From NCBI GenBank assembly GCA_030699005.1, contig JAUYLQ010000034.1, positions 1-34,730 of the forward strand: 34,730 nucleotides of DNA, in the 5' to 3' direction. This DNA is from an archaeon. GTDB lineage: Archaea > Nanobdellota > Nanobdellia > Pacearchaeales > GW2011-AR1. The stretch's first letter is position 1; every line of letters starts with the position of its first letter. The position numbers were made by a program, and so were the translations under genes. The notes beneath the pieces are model-generated. The model was not told where the DNA came from, searched no databases, and saw nothing but the letters and a program-made list of their open reading frames with translations. This document shows positions 22,625 through 30,176 of this stretch, in pieces.

Positions 22625-23899
22625 ATGGAAATAGATAAGAACTTTGGGAATTATGTGGAAGTCGAAACCGGAAAAAAAATTTATGAGGGAACTTTACTTC
22701 CAAGTCCAGAAACTGGAGCGTTCTTGTTAAAGCTAGAGAATGGATACAACATCGGCTTTAATAAAAAAGACATTTTAAAATTGAAGGTTATCCGAAAAGG
22801 AAAGGATGAGAAAAAAGAATTTAATCCTCCATTTTCAGAAGACAAAAAAAATATTGCTGTGATTATTACGGGGGGAACTATTGCTGCGAGACTAAATCCG
22901 GAGAAGGGCGGGGTTGACTGGTTAACTACTCCAGATGTGATGTTTAGGTTTTATCCAGAACTATTTGATAAAGTAAATGTGAAAAAAATAGAGGTTCCAT
23001 TTATGAAAGCTTCTGAAGACATGGATTACAAAGATTGGCAGGAAATTGCAAAAGTTGCAGTTCGTCTTTTGAATGATTCCGAGATAGAAGGAATTATAAT
23101 TACTCATGGAACAGATTTTTTGCATTATACTTCCGCAGCTTTATCCTTTTTTATTAAAAATCTGAATAAGCCAGTTGTCTTAACTTACTCTCAAAGAAGT
23201 ATTGATAGAGGAAGTAGTGATGCAAACCTTAATCTTCAGTGTTCTTCAATTGCTGCAATTTCTGATATTGCGGAGGTTATGCTCATTGGTCATGCGACAG
23301 AAAATGATGATTTTTGTTATGCAATGCCCGGAGCAAAAGTTAGAAAAATGCATTCTTCAAGAAGGGATGCTTTTAAAGTTGTCAATTCTGAGCCTTTTGC
23401 AAAAATTTCTCAGAATAAAATAGAGGGTATTTCAAAGTATAAGATTAGAAATAAAGGCAAGGTCGTTGCCGATTCAAAGTTTGAAGAAAAAGTCGCCCTT
23501 GTTAAAGTTTATCCGGGACAAGATCCGGATATACTTGACTATTATTTAAAGAAAGGATACAAGGGAATTGTTCTTGAATTTTCGGGTCTTGGGCATGCTC
23601 CGACTCTAAGAGCAAGAAAAAGCTGGATAAAAAAATTAAAGGAAGTTCAGGAAAAAGGTTTAATTGTTTGTGCGTCAGCACAGACTATTTACGGAAGACT
23701 TAATCCCCTTGTTTATTCAAATGGGAGAGAACTTTTGGAAACAGGGATAATTTATCTTGAAGATATGCTCTCCGAAACTGCTTATGTCAAGCTTGGATGG
23801 GTTCTTGGGCATAAAGAGTGGGCAGTTTCAAAAGAAAAAATAAAAGAAAAAATGCTCGAAAATGTTGCAGGAGAATTCAATAATAGGCTTGTCGAATAA
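22625..23899 (+). CDS. gatD: Glu-tRNA(Gln) amidotransferase subunit D
   Basis: GatD is the asparaginase-like subunit of the archaeal GatDE enzyme. It releases ammonia used to convert Glu-tRNA-Gln to Gln-tRNA-Gln. The 424-residue protein starts with the small beta domain (about 1-70), followed by an asparaginase domain with ITGGTIAARL (Thr85) and THGTD (160-164), the two threonine/aspartate catalytic motifs, and SSRRDAFKVVNS carrying the Lys of the active site. The C-terminal domain includes QTIYGRLNPLVYS. The start has a weak TTTTTAAC about 25 nt upstream. The partner gatE lies 303 bp downstream with a small minus-strand gene in between. The presence of GatDE implies a non-discriminating GluRS and no canonical GlnRS route. 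Confidence 0.96.
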   Translation: MEIDKNFGNYVEVETGKKIYEGTLLPSPETGAFLLKLENGYNIGFNKKDILKLKVIRKGKDEKKEFNPPFSEDKKNIAVIITGGTIAARLNPEKGGVDWLTTPDVMFRFYPELFDKVNVKKIEVPFMKASEDMDYKDWQEIAKVAVRLLNDSEIEGIIITHGTDFLHYTSAALSFFIKNLNKPVVLTYSQRSIDRGSSDANLNLQCSSIAAISDIAEVMLIGHATENDDFCYAMPGAKVRKMHSSRRDAFKVVNSEPFAKISQNKIEGISKYKIRNKGKVVADSKFEEKVALVKVYPGQDPDILDYYLKKGYKGIVLEFSGLGHAPTLRARKSWIKKLKEVQEKGLIVCASAQTIYGRLNPLVYSNGRELLETGIIYLEDMLSETAYVKLGWVLGHKEWAVSKEKIKEKMLENVAGEFNNRLVE

Positions 23900-24148
23900 T
23901 CAAGAATACATTTCTTTGTAGCTTTTTTTATAATCTTCTGCTGCTGCTTTGTCAATTATTTTGTAGTAGTTAATTAATTTATTAAATTGTTTTTCAAGAA
24001 AGGGATTCATAAGATAATCAAGCATTCTTTCGATTTCACTTTTGTCTAAAGGCTTGCTTTTTATAAAACTCTTAATTTCTTTATCAACTCTTGGGATTAA
24101 AGATTTTATATCTTTTATTATTTCTTCTATATTTCTTAAATTGACCAT
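23900..24148 (-). CDS. small helical protein between gatD and gatE, 82 aa
   Basis: The product is charged and almost entirely helical (MVNLRNIEEIIKDIKSLIPR, then EIERMLDYLMNPFLEKQFNK, then KAAAEDYKKSYKEMYS). I do not recognise a family. It has no membrane segment. Its stop abuts the gatD stop with no spacer, and its start is divergent from gatE. ATTAAT at 24173-24178, centred 27.5 nt from both starts, appears to be the shared TATA box, which is the best evidence that the gene is real. The frame has no homology signal I can see, so confidence is moderate. Confidence 0.62.
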   Translation of the reverse strand: MVNLRNIEEIIKDIKSLIPRVDKEIKSFIKSKPLDKSEIERMLDYLMNPFLEKQFNKLINYYKIIDKAAAEDYKKSYKEMYS

Positions 24149-24172
24149 TATGGATATTTTTAAGACCGCCAG

Positions 24173-24178
24173 ATTAAT
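24173..24178. promoter_or_regulatory. shared palindromic TATA box (82-aa gene / gatE)
   Basis: ATTAAT, centred at 24175.5, is 27.5 nt from the start base of the minus-strand gene (24148) and 27.5 nt from the gatE ATG (24203). Flanking bases make GATTAATAA in one direction and TTATTAATC in the other, both TATA-like. Confidence 0.55.
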
Positions 24179-24202
24179 AAAGAATTCCTTTCTTTTTATT
24201 AA

Positions 24203-25645
24203 ATGGCATTTGATTATAAAAAATTAGGGTTTAAAGCAGGGCTCGAAATTCATCAGCAGCTTGACACACATAAACTTTTTTGCGAATGCCCTTCGGTACT
24301 TAGAACAGACGAACCGCTTTCAGTTGTAAAAAGAAAAATTCATGTTGTTGCAGGGGAAGGGGGAAAAGTTGACGTCGCAGCAAAATTTCAGGGGGAAATG
24401 GAGAAAGAATTTTTTTATCAAACTTATGACACAACATGTCTTGTTGAACTTGATGAAGAGCCACCTCATGAAATAAATTCTGAAGCAGTAAAAATTGCTC
24501 TTGAGATTGCACTTCTTTTAAACTGTGAAATTTTTCCGGCAACAGAAATTATGAGGAAAACAATAGTGAATGGTTCTAACACTTCCGGGTTTCAGAGAAC
24601 GGTTTTAATTGCCCACGGGGGTTACATTGAAACAAGTGAAGGAAAAGTTGGAATTAATTCAATTTACCTTGAAGAAGATTCTGCAAGACCAGTTGAGAAA
24701 GGAGAAAGTTCGGTTGTTTATAGGTTGGACAGGCTTGGAATCCCCCTCCTTGAAATTTCAACGGATCCGGATTTAAAATCTCCGTCTCAAGTCAAAGAAG
24801 CGGCCTTGAAAATCGGGGAAATTTTAAGGAGTACTAAAGTTAGAAGAGGGATAGGAACAATAAGGCAGGATGTTAACATTTCAATTAAAGGCGGGAGAAG
24901 AGTTGAAATAAAAGGATTCCAGGACCCAAAGATTATGGAGAAGTGTATTGAAATTGAAGTTCTTCGACAGAAAAGCTTTGTTGACAAAGGAGAAAAAAAT
25001 GCAAGTGAAGTAAGAAATTGCCTCCCTGATGGCACCACTGTTTTCTTAAGACCGATGCCTGGCTCTTCAAGAATGTACCCGGAAACTGATTTGCCAATTT
25101 TGAAAGTTTCAAGAGATTTAATTAGTCAAGTAAAGAAAAACCTTCCAAAACTTAAAAGTGAGCTTGAAGAGGAGCTAAAAAACCAAGGACTTTCAGAAGA
25201 GATGATAAGTTTATTATTCAAAGAGGGAAAACTTCAGGAATACAAAGAGCTTTATGAAATTAGCGGGAATCCTAAATTAATCTCAAAACTTTTGCTTTTG
25301 CTCCCCAAAGAGATAGCAAAAAAAGAGGGAAAGAAAATTGAAGAAATTGAGGAAACTCTCTCTTCGGATGTTTTAATTTTTGTACTAGAGTCTGTTTACA
25401 AAGAAAAAATTCAGGAAAAAGATGTGAAACACGTTCTTGAAAAGATTGTAACTGGGATTCCTCCTCAAGAAGCAATAAAACTTGAAAAGGAAGATTTTTC
25501 CGATATTGAGGAAAAAATTATGAATATCTTGAAAGAAAAACCGGGTCTTTCCCCAAATGCATATATGGGTCTTGTTATGAATGAGTCCAAAGGAAAAATT
25601 TCTGGTGAAGACGCAATGAAAATAATAAGGAAATTTTTGAAGTAA
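24203..25645 (+). CDS. gatE: Glu-tRNA(Gln) amidotransferase subunit E lacking the GAD insertion
   Basis: GatE binds tRNA-Gln and carries the kinase/amidotransferase site fed with ammonia by GatD. The cradle domain is intact (GLEIHQQLDTHKLFCECPSV; TCLVELDEEPPHEIN; YLEEDSARPVE; DRLGIPLLEISTDPDL; IRQDVNISIKGG). It is GatE and not GatB, because GatB's CPVCLG-LPG stretch is absent and gatD is adjacent. The protein has 480 residues against about 620-630 for characterised GatE: RVEIKGFQDPKIMEKCIEIE runs within about 30 residues into NCLPDGTTVFLRPMPGSSRM, so the AspRS-like GAD domain normally inserted here is missing. The frame is open and both flanks are conserved, so this is a natural deletion. The tail (YqeY-like helical region) is present. 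The stop overlaps the next ATG (TAATG). Confidence 0.95.
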   Translation: MAFDYKKLGFKAGLEIHQQLDTHKLFCECPSVLRTDEPLSVVKRKIHVVAGEGGKVDVAAKFQGEMEKEFFYQTYDTTCLVELDEEPPHEINSEAVKIALEIALLLNCEIFPATEIMRKTIVNGSNTSGFQRTVLIAHGGYIETSEGKVGINSIYLEEDSARPVEKGESSVVYRLDRLGIPLLEISTDPDLKSPSQVKEAALKIGEILRSTKVRRGIGTIRQDVNISIKGGRRVEIKGFQDPKIMEKCIEIEVLRQKSFVDKGEKNASEVRNCLPDGTTVFLRPMPGSSRMYPETDLPILKVSRDLISQVKKNLPKLKSELEEELKNQGLSEEMISLLFKEGKLQEYKELYEISGNPKLISKLLLLLPKEIAKKEGKKIEEIEETLSSDVLIFVLESVYKEKIQEKDVKHVLEKIVTGIPPQEAIKLEKEDFSDIEEKIMNILKEKPGLSPNAYMGLVMNESKGKISGEDAMKIIRKFLK

Positions 25646-26166
25646 TGGAAATTAAAGTCGATTTTGCAACCGAAAAAGATTTGGATGCAGTTTACTCTTT
25701 AAATCAGGAAAATTTAAGAGAAAATGTTCCTAATCAAAAAGAAGGCTTTCTAACTTTTAATCCTTCTAAAAGTGATTGGAAAAAATACATTAATAACAAA
25801 TTAATTGTCGTTGCAAAAGATAAAAACTTTGTTGCAGGATATCTTTTAATTTTTGATGAGCCTCCGAATAATGAATTTTTCAATCCAATTGTAAAAGGGA
25901 TTAAGAAATTAAAGATAAAACATTACTTTCTTCTTGCTCAAGATTGTATTCATAGGGATTATCGTGGAAAAGGGATATTAAATATGCTTTATGATAAAAT
26001 AAAGCAAATTTATAAGAAAAAATATCACTTCGGAATCGGAGAGATAGAGGAATCCAATAAGATCTCTTATTATGTCCATATAAATAAAATTGGAATGGAG
26101 AAAATAGGGGAGTATTTTTTTGAAGGATTTAAATGGAATCTTGTTTCATTAAATTTAAGGAAATAG
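25645..26166 (+). CDS. GNAT-family N-acetyltransferase
   Basis: A 173-residue protein with the GNAT fold: an N-terminal VDFATEKDLDAVYSLNQENL helix-loop, beta strands around FVAGYLLIFDEP, and the acetyl-CoA pyrophosphate loop in IHRDYRGKGILNMLYDKI (R-x-x-R-G-K-G). It should transfer an acetyl group from acetyl-CoA; the substrate is unknown. The ATG shares one base with the gatE stop, so it is translationally coupled to gatE. It ends 59 bp before aspS. Acetylation of a translation component is a tempting reading of the context but remains unsupported. Confidence 0.85.
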   Translation: MEIKVDFATEKDLDAVYSLNQENLRENVPNQKEGFLTFNPSKSDWKKYINNKLIVVAKDKNFVAGYLLIFDEPPNNEFFNPIVKGIKKLKIKHYFLLAQDCIHRDYRGKGILNMLYDKIKQIYKKKYHFGIGEIEESNKISYYVHINKIGMEKIGEYFFEGFKWNLVSLNLRK

Positions 26167-26225
26167 ATTATCGTAGAATTTTCCCCATAGAAAACATTAA
26201 AAATAACTTTATGCTAGAGGTTGTT

Positions 26226-27509
26226 ATGGAAAGAACTTATATTGAAAATTTAAGGCCAGGGGAAGAGTCATCAATTTCAGGTTGGGTTTATGAGATAAGA
26301 GAGCTTGCAAAAATCAAATTTATGGTTATTCGTGATTTTACAGGGATGGTTCAGTGCATTGTAAAAGATGAAAAGATTATGAAAGTCTTTCCCGAATTAA
26401 GTTTAGAAAGTGTTGTTGAAGTTTCAGGAGTTGTAAAAAAAGCCGAGGTTAAAGCCGAACATGCAAGAAGGGATGTTGAAATCGAAGTAAAGAGCTTAAA
26501 AATTCTAAACAAAGCTGAAAAACTTCCAATTCACGTAAATGAAAAGGCCGTTGAGGCAACAGAATTGTCCAAGAGATTGGATTACAGGTCTCTTGATGTA
26601 AGGAAACCCAGAGTTCAGGCAATTTTTAAAATTCAGTCAACGGTAATAAATGCTTTTAGGGAATTTTTTTATAAAAATAAATTTATAGAAATTCAGCCTC
26701 CTGGAATAATTGCGACTTCAACTGAAGGGGGAACTGATTTGTTTGAGGTTAAATATTTTGACAAAAAGGCATATCTTGCGCAAAGTCCGCAACTCTATAA
26801 ACAGTTAATGGCAATTTCTTTAGAAAAAGTTTTTTCAACAAGCGCCATATGGAGAGCTGAAAAACATGATACCTCAAAACACATTAATGAAATAAGGCAG
26901 ATGGATATTGAAGTTGCATTTGCGGATGACCTAAAAATAATGAAGTATTTGGAAGAAGCCGTTCAGTTTATTGTTCAAAAAGTTCTTGAAAACAACAAAA
27001 AAGAAATAGAGGTTTTGGGGATCGAATTAAAAGTTCCAAAAGCAAAGTATCTAACTTACAAGGAAGCAATTGAACTTTTGAATAAAAATGGTTTCAAGTT
27101 AAAAGTTGGAGATGACTTTGAGCCTGAGGCAGAGAGAAAACTTTGCGAGCTTTTCCCCGATTCAATTGTCTTTACATACGAATGGCCTATTGAGATTAAA
27201 CCATTTTATATCTGGCCAAAAGATGAAAAGAAAGGAGTTTCAGGCGGGTTTGACGCTCTTTACGGGGGAGTTGAAATTTCTTCAGGAGGACAAAGGATTC
27301 ATTTGCCGGAACTTTTAACTAAGCAAATAAAATTGAAGGGTTTGAAACCCAAAGATTTTGACTGGTATATTGAAGCTTTCAAATATGGTGCTCCGATGCA
27401 TGCCGGATGGAGCATTGGTCTCGAGAGGCTCACTTATGCAATCCTTGGACTTGATAACATCCGAGAGGTTACACTTTTTCCAAGGGATAGAAGAAGACTT
27501 ACCCCCTAA
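26226..27509 (+). CDS. aspS: aspartyl-tRNA synthetase, archaeal type
   Basis: Class II synthetase charging tRNA-Asp, 427 residues. The N-terminal OB fold (about 1-110) contains GWVYEIRELAKIKFMVIRDF. The catalytic core carries RRPRV-like RKPRVQAIFKIQSTVINAF (motif 1), SPQLYKQLMAI, FRAEKHDTSKHINE-like IWRAEKHDTSKHINEIRQMD (motif 2) and GWSIGLERLTYAILGLDNIR with RDRRRLTP at the end (motif 3). I chose ATG 26226 because TTAAAAATA (about 26198-26206) lies 25 nt upstream and MERTYIENL is the usual N-terminus; the open frame extends further up to 26133 inside the GNAT gene. At the position where Trp (discriminating) or His (non-discriminating) was described in Thermococcus AspRS there is Tyr (Tyr22). 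The adjacent asnS suggests it need not make Asp-tRNA-Asn. It overlaps the convergent Lrp gene by four bases. Confidence 0.95.
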   Translation: MERTYIENLRPGEESSISGWVYEIRELAKIKFMVIRDFTGMVQCIVKDEKIMKVFPELSLESVVEVSGVVKKAEVKAEHARRDVEIEVKSLKILNKAEKLPIHVNEKAVEATELSKRLDYRSLDVRKPRVQAIFKIQSTVINAFREFFYKNKFIEIQPPGIIATSTEGGTDLFEVKYFDKKAYLAQSPQLYKQLMAISLEKVFSTSAIWRAEKHDTSKHINEIRQMDIEVAFADDLKIMKYLEEAVQFIVQKVLENNKKEIEVLGIELKVPKAKYLTYKEAIELLNKNGFKLKVGDDFEPEAERKLCELFPDSIVFTYEWPIEIKPFYIWPKDEKKGVSGGFDALYGGVEISSGGQRIHLPELLTKQIKLKGLKPKDFDWYIEAFKYGAPMHAGWSIGLERLTYAILGLDNIREVTLFPRDRRRLTP

Positions 27510-27943
27510 TTCATCTCGTTTAGAACAATTATTGTTTGGGTTTTATCCACTCCTTCAATATTCCTTATTTTGTGTGTGATGATTTCGTTTAAATTTTTTA
27601 TCGAATCTGTTTTTACAACTGAGAGTATATCTGTCTGGCCCGTAACGATATCTGTTGAAATCACATCTTCTATTTTGCTTATTTTTTCAGCAATCTCTTC
27701 CTGAGGATGGCTTTTATTCTGGTTTACTGTGACTAAAATATAAGACTTAATGGGCTTTCCAATTTTCTCATGATCTAAATTGATGGTATAATTTTTTATT
27801 ATCCCATTTTCCTTTAACCTTTTTATTCTATTGTGAACAGTTGTGATGGGAATTTTTGATTTTTTTGAAATTTGACTTACAGTTAAAGATGAATCTTCTT
27901 TTAAAATAAGGATTACCCTTTTATCTTTTTCATCTAACTTCAT
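27506..27943 (-). CDS. Lrp/AsnC-family transcription regulator
   Basis: The 145-residue protein has an N-terminal helix-turn-helix (about 1-60; MKLDEKDKRVILILKEDSSL ... VHNRIKRLKENGIIKNYTI) and a C-terminal RAM ligand-binding domain (about 65-145; ILVTVNQNKSHPQEEIAEKI ... VVKTDSIKNLNEIITHKI). The family senses amino acids. The start has TTTATATAC (27965-27973) centred about 26 nt upstream. A palindromic TGGAA-N5-TTCCA (27948-27962) lies between that TATA and the ATG, where bound protein would block transcription, and a related site lies upstream of the divergent gene at 28050. It is thus a candidate autorepressor and regulator of the deacylase-asnS unit. The ligand is unknown; Asn or Asp would be the obvious candidates from context. 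Confidence 0.93.
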   Translation of the reverse strand: MKLDEKDKRVILILKEDSSLTVSQISKKSKIPITTVHNRIKRLKENGIIKNYTINLDHEKIGKPIKSYILVTVNQNKSHPQEEIAEKISKIEDVISTDIVTGQTDILSVVKTDSIKNLNEIITHKIRNIEGVDKTQTIIVLNEMN

Positions 27944-27947
27944 ATAA

Positions 27948-27962
27948 TGGAAAAATATTCCA
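27948..27962. promoter_or_regulatory. operator candidate TGGAA-N5-TTCCA at the Lrp gene
   Basis: TGGAAAAATATTCCA is a palindrome with five-base arms, placed between the TATA element (27965-27973) and start codon (27943) of the minus-strand Lrp gene. Occupancy there would hinder polymerase, suggesting autorepression. Confidence 0.55.
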
Positions 27963-27998
27963 TATTTATATACATTTCTAAATTATTTTGGGGATATT

Positions 27999-28015
27999 TT
28001 CCACTTATTCTGGAA
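27999..28015. promoter_or_regulatory. operator candidate TTCCA-N7-TGGAA upstream of the deacylase gene
   Basis: TTCCACTTATTCTGGAA has the same half-sites as 27948-27962 in inverted order. It sits directly upstream of the TATA element TTTATATAA (28020-28028) for the gene at 28050, the usual place for an archaeal activator. The half-site order and the spacer length differ from the other copy, so the match may be partly chance. Confidence 0.45.
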
Positions 28016-28049
28016 TAAATTTATATAACCTTTTTTTCAAGATTCTTTG

Positions 28050-28682
28050 ATGAAGCACTTTAATTTAAGAGATTTTATTGAAAAGAAAGACTCTTCATTT
28101 GAGAGTTCATTTTTTAGGGAAGGGCAAAAATATGTTTTAGATTATTTTCAAAATTCAGGTAAAGAAGCAAAATTGGCTTTACATGATGAACAAACAAACA
28201 CTTGTTTTGAAAAGTCAAGGATTTTGGGGTGGGATCCTCAAAGGGTGGTTAAATCAATTTTTTTGTACGACAGTAAGGGGAAATTTTACGGATTTGTAAG
28301 CCCCGAACTAGGGGAATCGGAAGATAAACCCCTCAGATTTAATAACCAGACCATATCAAAAATTTTTTCAGATGAGGTAGAGAGAAAGAAAATGATGAAT
28401 CTTTCAAATTCAGTGTACCCTTTGGGTATGGAGAAAGGAACTTGCACCCCTTTTGTTCCAGAGTATTACTTTCAGGATGGAGACGGTTTTACTGGGAGAT
28501 TGGAAAGGATATTTGTTTATACAAGCTCGAATATAAATAAAAAATTGGTGGATATCTCTTTTGGAGGCGAAGGTGAACTGGCCCAAAAGACTTCACTGCA
28601 TCTAACTTACGAAGATATTTATCTTTGCCTTAACCAGGCTTTTCCGGGAAGGATAACGCAATTTAACTTTGAAAAAGTTTAA
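28050..28682 (+). CDS. YbaK/ProX-like aminoacyl-tRNA deacylase (probable)
   Basis: The 210-residue protein resembles the INS/YbaK superfamily, which hydrolyses mischarged tRNA in trans (for example Ala- or Cys-tRNA-Pro). The sequence HDEQTNTCFEKSRILGWDPQ then VVKSIFLYDSKGKFYGFVSP matches the family's first block, with the conserved Lys at 68. YPLGMEKGTCTPFV (123-136) matches the G-x3-G-x2-(S/T)PF loop. An extra N-terminal and C-terminal extension make it longer than YbaK (about 160). I chose ATG 28050 (a TTG precedes it directly) because TTTATATAA is centred 26 nt upstream. It lies 24 nt upstream of asnS and divergent from an Lrp gene. A substrate of Pro- or Asn-type tRNA is inferred, not shown. 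The family call rests on motif resemblance only. Confidence 0.6.
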   Translation: MKHFNLRDFIEKKDSSFESSFFREGQKYVLDYFQNSGKEAKLALHDEQTNTCFEKSRILGWDPQRVVKSIFLYDSKGKFYGFVSPELGESEDKPLRFNNQTISKIFSDEVERKKMMNLSNSVYPLGMEKGTCTPFVPEYYFQDGDGFTGRLERIFVYTSSNINKKLVDISFGGEGELAQKTSLHLTYEDIYLCLNQAFPGRITQFNFEKV

Positions 28683-28706
28683 AACGTTTAGAAATTCAAT
28701 ATGAAT

Positions 28707-30008
28707 ATGAAGTTCATATCCATAAAGGAAGCAATCAAAAAAGGCAAGGGGAATGTTGCAGTCAGAGGATGGGTTTATCGTGAAAGGGGTTCAAACAAAT
28801 TCAAATTTTTAGTTTTAAGAGATTCAACCGAGATAATACAGGTTGTTTTGAAAAGTGAAAAGTTTGAAAAAGATTGGGAAGGAATTGATAAAATTACGGT
28901 TGAAAGTTCTGTTGAAATCGTGGGAGATATAAAGCCGGATAAAAGGGCTCCGACGGGTTATGAAATAGATGCTGATAAAATAAACATTATTCATGTTGCA
29001 GAAGACTTCCCGATAAATAAAGATTTAAATGAAGAACTTCTTGGGGACAGAAGGCATTTGTGGCTCCGAAGCCGGAAAATGACTTCGATTTTGAAAATCC
29101 GGTCAACGGTTTTAGAAGCGATAAGAAGTCATTGGCGCGATAAAGGGTTTTATGAATATCACAGTCCAGAAATTTTAAACCTTGCAGGAGAGGGGGGGTC
29201 AACTTTATTTAATGTGGATTACTTTGGAAAACCTGCCTACTTATCTCAGACGTGGCAACTTCACGCCGAGCCTGCAATTTTCGCGCTTGAGAAAATTTTT
29301 ACCATTCAACCGGCTTTTCGGGCTGAAAAATCAAAAACTTCAAGACACTTAGCCGAACTATGGATGGCTGAAATGGAAGAAGCGTGGTCAAACTTTGAAA
29401 ATTTGCAGGATGATGCTGAAGAATTGATTAAGGATATAATAAAAAAAGTCCTTCTTGAAAACTCTGAGGAATTGAAAATTCTTGAAAGAGATGGAAAAAA
29501 ACTCGAATCATCCTTAAAGAAAAAATTCCCAAGAATGACTTATACCGAAGCGTTGAAACTTTTGAAAGAAAAAAAGAAAATAACTGTTTCTTGGGGTAAG
29601 GATTTACGAACTGTTGAAGAAGACAAATTAAGCGAGTTGTTCGATACTCCAATTATTGTAACCGAATACCCTAAAGAAGTAAAAGCATTTTATATGAAAG
29701 AACCTGTTACACATCCCAAGGATGGAAAAGTTGTTCTGGGGTTTGATATGATTGCCCCTGAAGGGTATGGTGAAATCGTCGGAGGATCTCAAAGAGAGGA
29801 AGACTTAGAGAAAATAAAAAATAATCTCTTAAAAGATGGTGAAGACTTGGGAAAATACGAATTTTACTTTGACACTAGGCGTTATGGTTCAGTTCCTCAC
29901 GGAGGATATGGAATGGGTGTTGAGAGGGTTATCTCCTGGATTTGTGGTCTTGAAACTATAAAAGATGCAATAGCATTCCCGAGGACAATGACGAGGCTTA
30001 GTCCCTAA
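28707..30008 (+). CDS. asnS: asparaginyl-tRNA synthetase, archaeal type
   Basis: Class II synthetase charging tRNA-Asn, 433 residues. An OB-fold anticodon domain (VAVRGWVYRERGSNKFKFLV) is followed by LWLRSRKMTSILKIRSTVLE (motif 1), GEGGSTLFNVDYFGKPAYLS, AFRAEKSKTSRHLAELWMAE (motif 2), and GGSQREEDL with GYGMGVERVISWICGLETIK (motif 3), the AsnRS hallmarks. It ends MTRLSP. Two ATGs are possible, 28701 and 28707; I favour 28707 because TTTAAAA (28678-28684) is centred 26 nt upstream. It lies just after the YbaK-like gene and may be read both from that gene's promoter and from its own. Its presence means Asn-tRNA is made directly here, whereas Gln-tRNA needs GatDE. Confidence 0.95.
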   Translation: MKFISIKEAIKKGKGNVAVRGWVYRERGSNKFKFLVLRDSTEIIQVVLKSEKFEKDWEGIDKITVESSVEIVGDIKPDKRAPTGYEIDADKINIIHVAEDFPINKDLNEELLGDRRHLWLRSRKMTSILKIRSTVLEAIRSHWRDKGFYEYHSPEILNLAGEGGSTLFNVDYFGKPAYLSQTWQLHAEPAIFALEKIFTIQPAFRAEKSKTSRHLAELWMAEMEEAWSNFENLQDDAEELIKDIIKKVLLENSEELKILERDGKKLESSLKKKFPRMTYTEALKLLKEKKKITVSWGKDLRTVEEDKLSELFDTPIIVTEYPKEVKAFYMKEPVTHPKDGKVVLGFDMIAPEGYGEIVGGSQREEDLEKIKNNLLKDGEDLGKYEFYFDTRRYGSVPHGGYGMGVERVISWICGLETIKDAIAFPRTMTRLSP

Positions 30009-30032
30009 ATCTGTAAAAATAGAGGATAAAAA

Positions 30033-30060
30033 GGGAGAGTAAAGGAAGTAAAATTCTCCC
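30033..30060 (+). terminator. possible terminator hairpin after asnS
   Basis: GGGAGA (30033-30038) pairs with TCTCCC (30055-30060) around a 16-nt loop, 24 nt after the asnS stop, followed by T-rich sequence. It may end the deacylase-asnS transcript or protect its 3' end. Confidence 0.4.
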
Positions 30061-30125
30061 AATTTCATTAACTTTTACCTTTTAAACTTTGCCCTTCTTT
30101 TTTGTCACTTAAATTTATTCGGAAA

Positions 30126-30170
30126 CTTTAAAAAGTCTTCAGAGAGTAAGAGTTTAATTAAATCGGAGGG
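30126..30170 (+). promoter_or_regulatory. TATA element and Shine-Dalgarno site of the acidic micro-protein gene
   Basis: CTTTAAAAAG (about 30126-30135) would place transcription start near 30156, giving a leader of about 21 nt. GGAGGG at 30165-30170 lies six bases before the ATG at 30177, a canonical Shine-Dalgarno position. Confidence 0.6.
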
Positions 30171-30176
30171 ATTCAA

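Noticed and set aside
24203..25645. GatE as a frameshifted or truncated pseudogene
   Set aside because: The frame is continuous, both ends match the family, and the missing part is exactly one domain; a natural domain loss explains it better.
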